A DNA stretch of 64,000 nt from Enterococcus termitis (GCF_001730305.1 NZ_MIJY01000002.1:78716-142715), one strand, 5' to 3'; counted from the stretch's first letter, positions 49,144-56,909 are shown. The notes: generated by a model from the sequence alone, not told the origin. Numbers and translations: made by a program.

Positions 49144-49186
49144 AATAGAACATCCTTTTATGTTATGTAATACTCTAGAGTATACC

Positions 49187-49236
49187 AAAAAAAGTCCGCT
49201 TCCTACAACTAAAATTTTAGTGAAAGGAAGCGGCTT
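49187..49236 (-). terminator. Terminator after the DnaQ-type exonuclease gene
   Basis: AAGCCGCTTCCT pairs with AGGAAGCGGACTT and an inner ACTAAAATTTTAGT hairpin extends the stem. On the minus strand a run of T follows. Confidence 0.9.
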
Positions 49237-49246
49237 AAACAGTAGC

Positions 49247-49780
49247 CTATTTGATTGTCACAAGTTTTTTTAAAGGCTCAACACCGAAATGCTTTTCTTG
49301 ATAAAGTAAAATTTCAGCACATGCTCGGCTGTCTTCAAGAGCATCATGATGGTTGGTTAGCTGAATATTTAAATTCTCACAAACCGTATTTAGTTTATGA
49401 TTTGGCATTTCCGGGAAAAGTTTCCGGCTTGTTTTGACCGTACATAAAGATAAATAATTAGGCTGATTCAGTCCATAATAATCTAAACAACCCGCTAAAA
49501 CACCGCAGTCAAATGGCGCATTGTGCGCAACAACCAAACTGTTTGGTTTGAAACAAGCTTGAATTTGTTGCCAAACATCAGGAAATTTAGGCGCATTTGT
49601 CACATCTTCTGGTTTAATGCCGTGAATCTGAATGTTTTTCCAGAAAAAATCTGTCTCCGGTTTGATCAATGAATAGTACTCATCGACGATCTTGCTATTT
49701 TCTACTTTTACAATAGCGACTGAACAAGCACTATGCTTAGCATAACTTGCGGTTTCAAAGTCTATGGAATAAAAGTTCAT
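49247..49780 (-). CDS. DnaQ-family 3'-5' exonuclease
   Basis: A 177-residue DEDDh exonuclease of the DNA polymerase III epsilon type. Exo I is YSIDFETAS, Exo II is VAHNAPFDCGVL and Exo III is HHDALEDSRACAEIL. There is no polymerase domain, so it is a stand-alone enzyme for DNA or RNA trimming. The start ATG 49780 has GAAAGGG at about 9 nt; ATG codons upstream are too close to it. Confidence 0.88.
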   Translation of the reverse strand: MNFYSIDFETASYAKHSACSVAIVKVENSKIVDEYYSLIKPETDFFWKNIQIHGIKPEDVTNAPKFPDVWQQIQACFKPNSLVVAHNAPFDCGVLAGCLDYYGLNQPNYLSLCTVKTSRKLFPEMPNHKLNTVCENLNIQLTNHHDALEDSRACAEILLYQEKHFGVEPLKKLVTIK

Positions 49781-49902
49781 TTTCATTATCCCTTTCAATA
49801 AACAAAATTAATTCATACACGCAGTATATCAAAAGATGATGAGAATGGTAAGTCTAATTGGAAAATATTAACAGAAATGAAATAAAATTAGGTAAAGTGG
49901 AT

Positions 49903-50661
49903 TTATGAGAACGTTAAATCCACTTCAACAGGACAATGGTCACTTCCTGTGATTTCTGTATGGATCTTTGCATCATTTAATTGCTCTTTTAATCCATCTG
50001 AAACAACAAAATAATCAATTCTCCAACCAGCATTATTTTTTCGAGCGTTAAATCGATAACTCCACCAAGAATAGACACCCTCTTGGTCTGGATTGAAGTA
50101 ACGATAGGTATCAATGAACCCACTGTCTAAAAGCTCAGTAAATTTTTGACGTTCCTCTGGCGTAAACCCAGCATTTTTTTGATTAGTTTTCCAATTTTTT
50201 AAATCGATATTTTTGTGAGCAACATTTAAGTCACCACATAAAATCACGGGTTTTTCCTTGCTCAATGTAGATAAATACTCACGAAACGCATCTTCCCAAG
50301 TCATACGGTAATCTAAACGTCTCAGTTCATTTTGTGAATTAGGCGTGTAACAAGTGATCATAAAAAATTCTGGGTACTCTAATGTGATCAAACGTCCTTC
50401 TTGATCATGCTCTTCAAGGCCCATCCCATAGCGAACACTCATTGCTTCTTGCTTGGCAAAGATAGCTGTTCCAGAATAGCCTTTCTTTTCAGCATAATTC
50501 CAATATTGATAATAGCCTGGTAAATCTAGATCAATCTGTCCTTCTTGTAATTTTGTTTCCTGTAGACAGAAAAAATCTGCATCTAATTCATTAAATACTT
50601 CCATAAAGTTTTTTTTCACAACAGCTCGTAGGCCGTTGACATTCCATGAAATACATTTCAT
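49903..50661 (-). CDS. exoA: Exodeoxyribonuclease III / AP endonuclease
   Basis: Base-excision repair enzyme that cuts at abasic sites and trims 3' ends. The 252-residue protein has the family motifs WNVNGLRA, LQETKLQ, CGDLNVAH, WRIDYFVVS and GSDHCPVEV with the catalytic Asp/His. AAGGTG precedes the start. It is a single gene transcribed away from the Gfo/Idh gene. Confidence 0.96.
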   Translation of the reverse strand: MKCISWNVNGLRAVVKKNFMEVFNELDADFFCLQETKLQEGQIDLDLPGYYQYWNYAEKKGYSGTAIFAKQEAMSVRYGMGLEEHDQEGRLITLEYPEFFMITCYTPNSQNELRRLDYRMTWEDAFREYLSTLSKEKPVILCGDLNVAHKNIDLKNWKTNQKNAGFTPEERQKFTELLDSGFIDTYRYFNPDQEGVYSWWSYRFNARKNNAGWRIDYFVVSDGLKEQLNDAKIHTEITGSDHCPVEVDLTFS

Positions 50662-50847
50662 ATTTACAGCACCTTCCTAGAGTTAAGTTACATAATAGTT
50701 CTATACTAATAGTTTAACACAGACAAGAGCAATAATAAGGATCTAAAACTTTTTGTCGGTTTCTTGCTTTTTTGAAAACTAGAAGTGGTATTGCGGAAGA
50801 AAAATATAGTATGATAGACCTATCAAAGAAGGATTGAGGGGACGAAC

Positions 50848-51762
50848 ATGAAAATTGGGGTTATCGGTTTAGGAAATATTGCGCAAAAAGCTTACTTACC
50901 TGTTTATGCCGAACTAAGAGACCAAGCAACATTTATACTATCGACTAGAAATGAGCAAACACGCAATACAGTGAGTGAAAAATATGGTTTTACTGACGCG
51001 GTCTCATCAACAGAAGAATTGATTGAAGCAGGAATCGACGCCTGTTTTGTTCACGTCGCCACCAAAGCGCATGCCCAAGTTGTAAAACAACTGCTTGAAG
51101 CTGGGATCCATGTGTTTGTGGATAAACCTTTAAGTGAAAATCTAGCAGAAATTCAAGAAATACAAGCATTGGCAGCAGAAAAAAACGTATTATTAATGGT
51201 TGGATTCAATCGTCGTTTTGCGCCATTAGTCGAAGAAATGAAGGCAGTAAAACATAAAAATATGCTATTGGTCCAAAAAAATCGCATCGCTGCCAAAGAA
51301 TCAACTGATTTTGTCATTTATGATTTATTTTTACATTTAGCTGATACGGTGGTGTACTTATTGGATGATGGGATAAAGCAAGTCCATACCAAAGTCATTG
51401 AAGAAAACGGCTTTTTAAAAAGAGCGGTGCTGCAAGTTGAAACAGACACAACTACAGCAATAGCTGTGATGAACCTTTTTGCGGGAGCGAACACAGAAAC
51501 CTATCAGTTAACGAGCGATGAAGGAACCTATATTTTAGAAAATTTAACGGAACTAACGATCAAGAGTGAAAATGGAATTGAACAAAAAACATTTGGAGAT
51601 TGGACGCCAACACTAGAAAAACGTGGGTTTCATCAAATGGTTACGACCTTTATTGATGGAGTAAAAACGCGAGAAGCAAAATCATTGAGACAGGAAGATA
51701 TTTTCACCAGTCATGAATTATGCGCTAAAATGATCCAACAGCATCAGCAACATATTTTATAG
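50848..51762 (+). CDS. Gfo/Idh/MocA-family oxidoreductase
   Basis: A 304-residue NAD(P)-dependent dehydrogenase of the glucose-fructose oxidoreductase type. The N-terminal Rossmann motif is GVIGLGNIAQKAYLPV, and the family lysine motif is VDKPLSEN near residue 92. The C-terminal domain is beta-rich. The substrate, probably a sugar or cyclitol derivative, is unknown. GAGGGGA precedes the ATG. murB lies 71 bp downstream with its own ribosome site. Confidence 0.88.
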   Translation: MKIGVIGLGNIAQKAYLPVYAELRDQATFILSTRNEQTRNTVSEKYGFTDAVSSTEELIEAGIDACFVHVATKAHAQVVKQLLEAGIHVFVDKPLSENLAEIQEIQALAAEKNVLLMVGFNRRFAPLVEEMKAVKHKNMLLVQKNRIAAKESTDFVIYDLFLHLADTVVYLLDDGIKQVHTKVIEENGFLKRAVLQVETDTTTAIAVMNLFAGANTETYQLTSDEGTYILENLTELTIKSENGIEQKTFGDWTPTLEKRGFHQMVTTFIDGVKTREAKSLRQEDIFTSHELCAKMIQQHQQHIL

Positions 51763-51833
51763 AATCAGACTAGAAAGTTTTTCCTTGGCATGCTAGAATA
51801 AATAGGATGTTTGAAAGAAAGGAACGGCTTTCG

Positions 51834-52736
51834 ATGAATAAAAATGAAATGATCACTGAACTAAAGGATATAACGTTGCTGTTTGACGAACCATTGATGA
51901 ATTTTACCTTTACTAAAACAGGGGGACCTGTAGATGTTCTGGCTTTTCCTAAAACAAAAGAAGAAGTCAGCCGATTGGTTGCCTATTGCCAAAAGAATGA
52001 TCTTCCTTGGCTTGTACTTGGGAATGCGAGTAACTTGATCGTACGTGACGGCGGTATTCGCGGCATGGTAATCATGTTAGAAGAGATGAAACAAATTTCT
52101 GTTTCAAATAATAAACTGACAGTTGAGGCAGGAGCAAAACTGATCGATACAACTTATGTAGCGCTGGATCATGATTTAGCTGGCTTTGAGTTTGCTTGCG
52201 GAATTCCCGGAAGTGTGGGTGGCGCTGTCTATATGAATGCCGGTGCATATGGTGGAGAAATCAAAGATGTTTTTTCATCTGTAGATATTTTACTGGAAGA
52301 TGGTACGATTCAAACCTTCTCAAATGAAGAAATGAACTTTTCCTACCGTCACAGTATGATTCAGCATAAGCACTGTATCGTTCTTGAAGCAACATTTACT
52401 TTGACCAAAGGCGATCATGAAACAATTAAAGCGAAGATGGATGAGTTGACAGAGCTTAGAGAATTAAAACAACCGCTGGAATATCCTTCTTGTGGCAGTG
52501 TATTCAAACGTCCGGAAGGGCATTTCACTGGCAAGTTGATTCAAGATGCAGGGTTGCAAGGCTTGAAATGGGGCGGAGCCCAAATTTCAGAAAAGCATGC
52601 AGGTTTTATTGTTAATATCGACCATGCGACTGCAACTGATTATGTAGAACTGATTGCCCACATTCAAGCAGTCATCAAAGAAAAATTTGATGTCACACTA
52701 GAAACAGAAGTCCGAATTATCGGTGAGGAACAATAA
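51834..52736 (+). CDS. murB: UDP-N-acetylenolpyruvoylglucosamine reductase
   Basis: Second committed step of peptidoglycan precursor synthesis, an FAD-dependent reduction with NADPH. The 300-residue type II MurB has [13 protein letters not shown], the FAD segment [22 protein letters not shown] and the catalytic [10 protein letters not shown]. The start ATG 51834 is 10 nt after AAAGGAA; the longer frame from 51807 is unlikely. It ends in a bidirectional terminator shared with the convergent CBS gene. Confidence 0.95.
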   Translation: MNKNEMITELKDITLLFDEPLMNFTFTKTGGPVDVLAFPKTKEEVSRLVAYCQKNDLPWLVLGNASNLIVRDGGIRGMVIMLEEMKQISVSNNKLTVEAGAKLIDTTYVALDHDLAGFEFACGIPGSVGGAVYMNAGAYGGEIKDVFSSVDILLEDGTIQTFSNEEMNFSYRHSMIQHKHCIVLEATFTLTKGDHETIKAKMDELTELRELKQPLEYPSCGSVFKRPEGHFTGKLIQDAGLQGLKWGGAQISEKHAGFIVNIDHATATDYVELIAHIQAVIKEKFDVTLETEVRIIGEEQ

Positions 52737-52760
52737 TTATCGTTGAATTTCTAAATAAAA

Positions 52761-52813
52761 AGCGCCCGCAAAAGTTAAGCCAAAATGCTAACTTTTTGCG
52801 GGCGTTATTTTTA
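52761..52813. terminator. Bidirectional terminator between murB and the CBS gene
   Basis: AGCGCCCGCAAAAGTTA pairs with TAACTTTTTGCGGGCGTT, plus an inner GC/GC pair. T-rich tracts lie on both sides. Confidence 0.92.
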
Positions 52814-53458
52814 TTACTCTGCATTCGCTTGTAAATCTTCAATCTCAACAACTTTTAGATTTTTACGTTCTAAATTTTCAACGATTAAGGCACATGTTTC
52901 TTCTGTTGTCTCAGCTGGTAAGGTAATCAGCGTACGACGGATAAATTCATCTTCACCAATATCTAAAGTAATACAGCTGGCAATACTACTGTGTTTAGCA
53001 ATGATTTTAGTCATTGCAGCAAGATCACCTTGTCTTCCAGTTGTAGCAATGGTTAACACATAGCTGCCGCGTTGGATGTTCCAAGATTGTGCTAAGATAT
53101 TTAATAACGTGCCGTGTGTTAAAATGCCGTAGAAATAATTGTTTTCATCTAATACAGCAATATAAGGCAATTCTTTGATCGTGAAAAATACTTTGAAAAA
53201 TGACGTGTTCACAAAAATAAATTTTGTTGCATTTTTCAATAAATAAGTGACTGGTAAACTCATGTCTCCGCCATTCGCTTTGTGGCGGTAAATGTGCATT
53301 TTATAGATATTTCCTCGGAAAATTTTCTCTGATTCATCTAGGATCGGCACGCAACGATACCCTGAATCTTCAAGGATCGTCAAAGCTTCTTCTAAAGTAC
53401 AAGATTCATTGACAGTTGTAAGATTTTTCTTTTTGATAACAACGGATTTTAATAACAT
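52814..53458 (-). CDS. cbpA: CBS-domain protein, probable c-di-AMP-binding CbpA type
   Basis: A 214-residue protein with a pair of CBS motifs (about residues 5-125: VNESCTLEEALTILEDSGYRCVPILDE and YIAVLDENNYFYGILTHG) and a C-terminal ACT-like part (about 130-205). This layout matches the CbpA-type c-di-AMP-binding proteins of Listeria and Enterococcus. Ligand binding is inferred from family. It is the last ordinary chromosomal gene before the accessory island. Confidence 0.8.
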   Translation of the reverse strand: MLLKSVVIKKKNLTTVNESCTLEEALTILEDSGYRCVPILDESEKIFRGNIYKMHIYRHKANGGDMSLPVTYLLKNATKFIFVNTSFFKVFFTIKELPYIAVLDENNYFYGILTHGTLLNILAQSWNIQRGSYVLTIATTGRQGDLAAMTKIIAKHSSIASCITLDIGEDEFIRRTLITLPAETTEETCALIVENLERKNLKVVEIEDLQANAE

Positions 53459-53631
53459 GATAAGCCCCCCGTAGGATAAATTCTTCTGACAAGCTTATCA
53501 TACCATATTTGCTTTGAAAACCATAGTTTATTGACGTAGTGGAAGGTTTTTGCCGGTGAAATGAGAATTTTCTCATTTTATGAGATAGACCTAAATTAGA
53601 AAAAAAGATTAAATAACACGTATAGAAATAG

Positions 53632-53664
53632 AAGTCGTAAGAAGAAAATTCTTATGGCTTTTTT
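53632..53664 (+). terminator. Terminator-like hairpin upstream of the island
   Basis: AAGTCGTAAGAA pairs with TTCTTATGGCTT (two G-T wobbles) around AGAAAA-type loop bases, followed by a T run. There is no plus-strand gene directly upstream, so its transcript is unknown. Confidence 0.55.
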
Positions 53665-54099
53665 GCTTACTGTTTTGTTGAAAAGAATAGACAAAATAAG
53701 TAGCAAGAGACAAGTTGCTAACTCAGCCGGTTGCCATAAAAATAATTATGAGTGTCGCAGGAATCAAGTGGACAGGTTCGTACAGCCATTTCGGGAAAAG
53801 CCAAAATGTACCGAGGATAGAAGATAAGCGATCTATTCCTTGCCAATTAGGTGACGACAACCAAGCTCCAAAGGTCGGCGGTGGAAGCCCTCTGCGTGCT
53901 TCTGTTTGCTTTGTAGGATTGAGTGGCGAACAAGAAATCCTTTCAAGAAAGTATTCGCAAAGCTACCTCAATGAGGTTTTCTCAAGGGTTAGGGTGAGAG
54001 AAGTAAAACGGAAGTTAAACCTGCAAGCTCGTCTTGTAAAATTTTTTTTCGCAACTTTGTAGGGCATCCCCTGCCCACCGTGCCGGAGGGAAAAAAGGA

Positions 54100-54167
54100 G
54101 TGAGCAAGCTCACAAATTATAAAAAAAGGTGTGCTACGCACAATTAGAAATAGGGGCGTTGCCCCTA
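54100..54167. repeat. Three consecutive perfect mini-hairpins
   Basis: GTGAGC-AA-GCTCAC (54100-54113), TGTGC-TAC-GCACA (54130-54142) and TAGGGGC-GTT-GCCCCTA (54151-54167) lie within 68 bp, followed by AAAACCCC. Such arrays of tight hairpins occur at single-strand initiation sites and transfer origins of plasmids. No relaxase gene is visible in the window. Confidence 0.6.
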
Positions 54168-54463
54168 AAACCCCAGCCAAACTTCCTGCTACCGAAATAC
54201 ATGAGTCGAGGTACTTTGTCAACGTTTTTGTTCAGCAATCATTCGGCTAATACAATCTAAATCATAACCTGGAGGAAAGAAAGGGTAAAATGCACGAGCA
54301 AGCTCGCCCTTTCCTTCCACCAGAACATGATTTTTAACGATTGTGCCGAACGATAGCTGAACGAAATAAACAGTTAAAAAAATAGAGAAAAAGAAATAGT
54401 GATATTGGGGGTGGCGGGGGACTGTGTCCCTCCGTCCATGAATTAAGAGAAGGAGTGAATAAA

Positions 54464-54670
54464 ATGCGTACAATGTTAACTTATTTAATAGATTTCCTTG
54501 TTTGGTTTAATAATGTTATTACAAGTCTGCAACTCCATCTAAATAGAGTTTTAGAAAAAATATTATTTTTAGGTGGTTTGTCATTTCCTGTTTTGGTTAT
54601 CTTGGCAGTCGTATGTGCTGCTTGTATAGGGTTATTATTCTATCAATTATTGATTCAATCAGAATCATAG
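54464..54670 (+). CDS. Small membrane protein of the island
   Basis: A 68-residue protein with an amphipathic N-terminal half and one strong membrane segment (LSFPVLVILAVVCAACIGLLF, about residues 39-59). The ATG at 54464 is 8 nt after GAAGGAG; a GTG at 54455 overlaps this site. Family unknown. It is followed by the first copy of the DnaA-box repeat and a tRNA-like hairpin. Confidence 0.6.
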   Translation: MRTMLTYLIDFLVWFNNVITSLQLHLNRVLEKILFLGGLSFPVLVILAVVCAACIGLLFYQLLIQSES

Positions 54671-54674
54671 AAAT

Positions 54675-54699
54675 TTGAGTAAGAATTATACACAACATT
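54675..54699 (+). repeat. Island repeat copy 1 (contains DnaA-box-like TTATACACA)
   Basis: Reads TTGAG then TAAGAATTATACACAACATT. It differs by one base in 25 from the copy at 56874-56898. The 9-mer TTATACACA fits the DnaA box consensus TTWTNCACA. Confidence 0.75.
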
Positions 54700-54702
54700 T
54701 TT

Positions 54703-54747
54703 TAGCATTAGGTGGTCTGAAGAAAGGTTCGATTCCTTTCAATGCTG
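54703..54747 (+). ncRNA. tRNA-like acceptor/T-arm hairpin
   Basis: TAGCATT (54703-54709) can pair with AATGCTG (54741-54747) as a seven-pair acceptor-like stem. Inside is a T-arm-like hairpin: AAAGG-TTCGATT-CCTTT (54723-54739) with a canonical T-loop, extended by one G-C pair. The D and anticodon arms are replaced by about 12 nt, and no CCA follows. It resembles the minimal substrate recognised by RNase P or by tRNA-modifying enzymes. Transcription is not proven. Confidence 0.45.
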
Positions 54748-54783
54748 TTGGGAGAACTCTCTCAAAAAGTCAGACAATTTAAC

Positions 54784-54808
54784 AAAAAAGAGAGCTAAAG
54801 CTCTCTTC
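54784..54808 (-). terminator. Terminator of the minus-strand membrane gene
   Basis: AAGAGAGCT-AA-AGCTCTCTT is a perfect nine-bp stem, followed on the minus strand by TTTTTGTT. Confidence 0.85.
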
Positions 54809-54810
54809 AA

Positions 54811-55041
54811 TTAAGCAGAAATAGTTTTTTTCCGCTTGAAATTATGCCAGATTATGAATAATAAGCCGGCGATAATAAATTGATGCGGATAAAAAATAAA
54901 TCCACCGATAGTCATAATACAGCCATAAAATGAAGCTGCCAGACTATCCTCGGTAACCACTAGTTTTAGTGCATAGATTCCTGTAAGGAATCCAGCAATC
55001 AAAACAATATGTATGATTACTTGTATAAACAAATCGAACAT
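54811..55041 (-). CDS. Small membrane protein of the island, minus strand
   Basis: A 76-residue protein with three hydrophobic segments (FIQVIIHIVLIAGFLTGIYAL, ASFYGCIMTIGGFIFY and FIIAGLLFIIWH) and a basic C-terminus. Family unknown. The ATG at 55041 is 8 nt after GGAGG; the longer frame to 55050 overlaps that site. A perfect 11-bp inverted repeat (55070-55098) lies just upstream, and a strong terminator follows. Confidence 0.65.
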   Translation of the reverse strand: MFDLFIQVIIHIVLIAGFLTGIYALKLVVTEDSLAASFYGCIMTIGGFIFYPHQFIIAGLLFIIWHNFKRKKTISA

Positions 55042-55069
55042 GAGAAACACCTCCGTTCTTTATGGAGTT

Positions 55070-55098
55070 TTAAGTTGTAGCTAGGCACTACAACTTAA
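55070..55098. promoter_or_regulatory. Perfect 11-bp inverted repeat upstream of the minus-strand gene
   Basis: TTAAGTTGTAG and CTACAACTTAA flank a seven-base spacer. It lies 29 bp before the start of the minus-strand membrane gene, between its ribosome site and any promoter. It could be an operator or a leader hairpin. Confidence 0.55.
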
Positions 55099-55167
55099 GA
55101 GTAGTATAACAGAAATTGTTGAACTAAATGACTGATTTTTTGAGAGAGAACCCCTATAGAATCAATA

Positions 55168-55188
55168 TTGCGCAAGATTTATACACAA
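55168..55188 (+). repeat. Island repeat copy 2 (contains TTATACACA)
   Basis: TTGCGCAAGATT then TATACACAA matches the other copies at 19 of 21 bases. It lies about 30 bp before the zinc-ribbon gene. Confidence 0.65.
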
Positions 55189-55220
55189 GAAATTAAATAA
55201 AAAATAAGGAGAGTGAAATG

Positions 55221-55982
55221 ATGAAGTGTATTGTTTGTCAATCTACTAATTGTTCTGTTCAACTGATGAATGGAACGCCAAAAAATGAGTTTATTCGACA
55301 ATATAAATGTGAAGAGTGTCAATGTTTATTTGAAACGGTTGAAAGTATGACACGGTTAATTGAACAGAAATTTATTGTACCAACTGAGCAACAGTTACAG
55401 GAGAAAAGACGACGCTTACAGGAACTAGGACTTACAACTGAAGAAATGTATACATTACAACGATGTGAAGAATTAGCCTGTATTGAATGGTTGAAGGAAA
55501 TCCAACGACAAAAAGGAATTTCATGGAATCAAGAAGAAGCAGATTTTTTAATCCAACTGCAACAGCAAACTATTCTTCCGGAGCAAGTAATTAATCTGAT
55601 CATTTATTATGTGTTATTGATTCGTAATAGACACTATTTGCATAGTGGAAAAACAAGTTTGACCGTATTGAGGGATTGGGAGCAGAAAAAAATAGTCACT
55701 GCTGAACAGGGATTTGAACAATTAAAGGCACATGATCAAAAAATTAAGAACAAAGGGCAGAGAAAAGTTATTCGACAAGAAACGATGCCCAAGTTTAGTA
55801 AAGAGGAAGTATTAACTGAAGAAGAGAAGCTTCATTATGAATTAGAAATATTAACATTTATGGATTTTAAAACGACTTCAGACGAAGTGAAACGTTGGTT
55901 AGTCTATAAAGCGACAGAAAAAATCGGTTCAACAATGGGAGAACTTGAAGAAGCATTTAGAACATGGAGAGAAAATCAATGA
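55221..55982 (+). CDS. Zinc-ribbon protein with DnaB/DnaD-like helical region
   Basis: A 253-residue protein. Residues 1-45 form a zinc ribbon (CIVCQSTNC and CEECQCLFETVE) that resembles the N-terminus of NrdR. The rest is helical; residues about 100-170 (QTILPEQVINLIIYYVLL and a following RDWEQ segment) look like the DnaB/DnaD C-terminal domains of Gram-positive replication loaders. This resemblance is by eye and uncertain. The start ATG 55221 is 9 nt after AAGGAG; ATG 55218 is an alternative. It overlaps the next gene by 4 bp. A replication role for the island is inferred from this and from the DnaA-box repeats. Confidence 0.6.
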   Translation: MKCIVCQSTNCSVQLMNGTPKNEFIRQYKCEECQCLFETVESMTRLIEQKFIVPTEQQLQEKRRRLQELGLTTEEMYTLQRCEELACIEWLKEIQRQKGISWNQEEADFLIQLQQQTILPEQVINLIIYYVLLIRNRHYLHSGKTSLTVLRDWEQKKIVTAEQGFEQLKAHDQKIKNKGQRKVIRQETMPKFSKEEVLTEEEKLHYELEILTFMDFKTTSDEVKRWLVYKATEKIGSTMGELEEAFRTWRENQ

Positions 55983-56317
55983 CCAAAGGATTACAGGTAA
56001 CAGAACGTGATGTTAGGAAGTATGGCAAAAAATTTCGGTTATTTTCTGGTGAGCAAGGGAGAATTGTTGGTTATTTAGTTTCTTACCAGAGAGTGAAAAA
56101 TACAAAAGGAAAATCAGTAAAAGTGAGAGAAACAATTCACGAGGAGCTATATAGAGTATTTCCTGAAATCAGGTATGTTTTCGATCGTCATGGAGTAAAA
56201 ATTGCGGAAAGAAGAAAACCAGGAGAACCGTTATATTCTACCGGGAGAGGATATTTTAGGAATATAGAGCAAAAAAACAAGAAAACAGGAGAGGAGAAAA
56301 AGAATGGGAAGAACTAA
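55979..56317 (+). CDS. Hypothetical basic protein of the island
   Basis: A 112-residue, Lys/Arg-rich protein (MTKGLQVTERDVRKYGKK at the start; the C-terminal tail is almost all Lys, Glu, Gly and Asn). I do not recognise a family. The ATG overlaps the stop of the upstream gene (ATGA) and the next gene starts 14 bp before its stop. The three genes are therefore translationally coupled and probably work together. Confidence 0.65.
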   Translation: MTKGLQVTERDVRKYGKKFRLFSGEQGRIVGYLVSYQRVKNTKGKSVKVRETIHEELYRVFPEIRYVFDRHGVKIAERRKPGEPLYSTGRGYFRNIEQKNKKTGEEKKNGKN

Positions 56318-56489
56318 AAGTAAAATTAAAAAGAGGAAAAGGAAAGTAAAGGCAGCACGTGCATTACATGACCTTGTTTCAAGAAATGGTTATACACCAG
56401 AACTTAAGTTAGAAGTCCTTATTTCAAGAAATGAAATAACCGAACGAGAATACAATATGTATAAACGTGAACTAGAAACAAATGACTGA
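56304..56489 (+). CDS. Small highly basic protein of the island
   Basis: A 61-residue protein with a strongly basic N-terminus (KSKIKKRKRKVKAAR), followed by an amphipathic helix region. It could bind nucleic acid; no family is recognised. GGAGAGGAG precedes the ATG. It is the third gene of the coupled set that starts at 55221. Confidence 0.6.
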   Translation: MGRTKSKIKKRKRKVKAARALHDLVSRNGYTPELKLEVLISRNEITEREYNMYKRELETND

Positions 56490-56775
56490 CGAACAACTTC
56501 CTCTTCTTTTGCTTGCTGATGTATAGCAAGCACATAAATTACTTGATCGATTGACAACTGAATATCACCTTTTTCTATCAGCGCAGCTACTAAAGGGAAA
56601 AGGGAAGGCGCACACCAAAATACGCGCATGCTGCATACACTTTACCACTTGGAGGTAGAATTTTATATTTCCATTTATCCGAGGTTGGATAGACCCGATA
56701 GGTAGAGAGAGTTTGAGGTTACGGATGCTATAAACCTTGCGACTATTATTTTAGATCAGTAAGCAAAAGAAGAGG

Positions 56776-56809
56776 AAAAATCGTGTGTAAAAATTATACA
56801 CACGATTTT
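56776..56809. repeat. Inverted repeat containing island repeat copy 3
   Basis: AAAATCGTGTGTA and TACACACGATTTT form a perfect 13-bp inverted repeat. The right part contains TTATACACA, and the left arm read on the minus strand contains TTTTACACA, so two DnaA-box-like 9-mers face each other. Confidence 0.7.
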
Positions 56810-56873
56810 GTACAGACTTGATACAGTGTACCATTAACAAAATAGAATTATGTAAAATTAGAAACTCAATAAA

Positions 56874-56898
56874 TTGCGTAAGAATTATACACAACATT
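56874..56898 (+). repeat. Island repeat copy 4 (contains TTATACACA)
   Basis: TTGCG then TAAGAATTATACACAACATT; 24 of 25 bases match copy 1 at 54675, in the same orientation and 2.2 kb away. Confidence 0.75.
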
Positions 56899-56909
56899 CT
56901 CATAGCTAG

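Larger units (their letters stand above)
53466..54463. other. Long stretch without a convincing gene at the island edge
   Basis: After the cbpA promoter area there is a terminator-like hairpin (53632-53664). From about 53700 to 54200 the base composition looks richer in G and C than the flanks. Frames are open on both strands there but lack credible starts: a minus-strand frame 53723-53962 runs 79 codons between stops and a plus-strand frame 53715-54062 overlaps it. Three tight hairpins follow at 54100-54167. A fourth short hairpin, CGAGCAAGCTCG, lies near 54283. This could be a structured RNA, a transfer origin, or the remains of a mobile gene. No family was recognised. Confidence 0.5.

Noticed and set aside
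54219..54473. 84-codon minus-strand frame with an FPPGYDLDC segment
   Set aside because: The N-terminal half is antisense to the ribosome site region of the 54464 gene and there is no ribosome site. The C-terminal part might be a gene relic but cannot be supported.
54703..54747. Complete tRNA gene
   Set aside because: The acceptor- and T-arm-like parts are present but there is no D-arm, anticodon arm or CCA.
56390..56629. 79-codon minus-strand frame opposite the small basic protein
   Set aside because: No convincing ribosome site, and half of it is antisense to an expressed-looking gene. A remnant cannot be excluded.
54675..56898. CRISPR array from the repeated 25-mers
   Set aside because: Only four copies, irregularly spaced by hundreds of bases or more, with genes between them and no cas genes.
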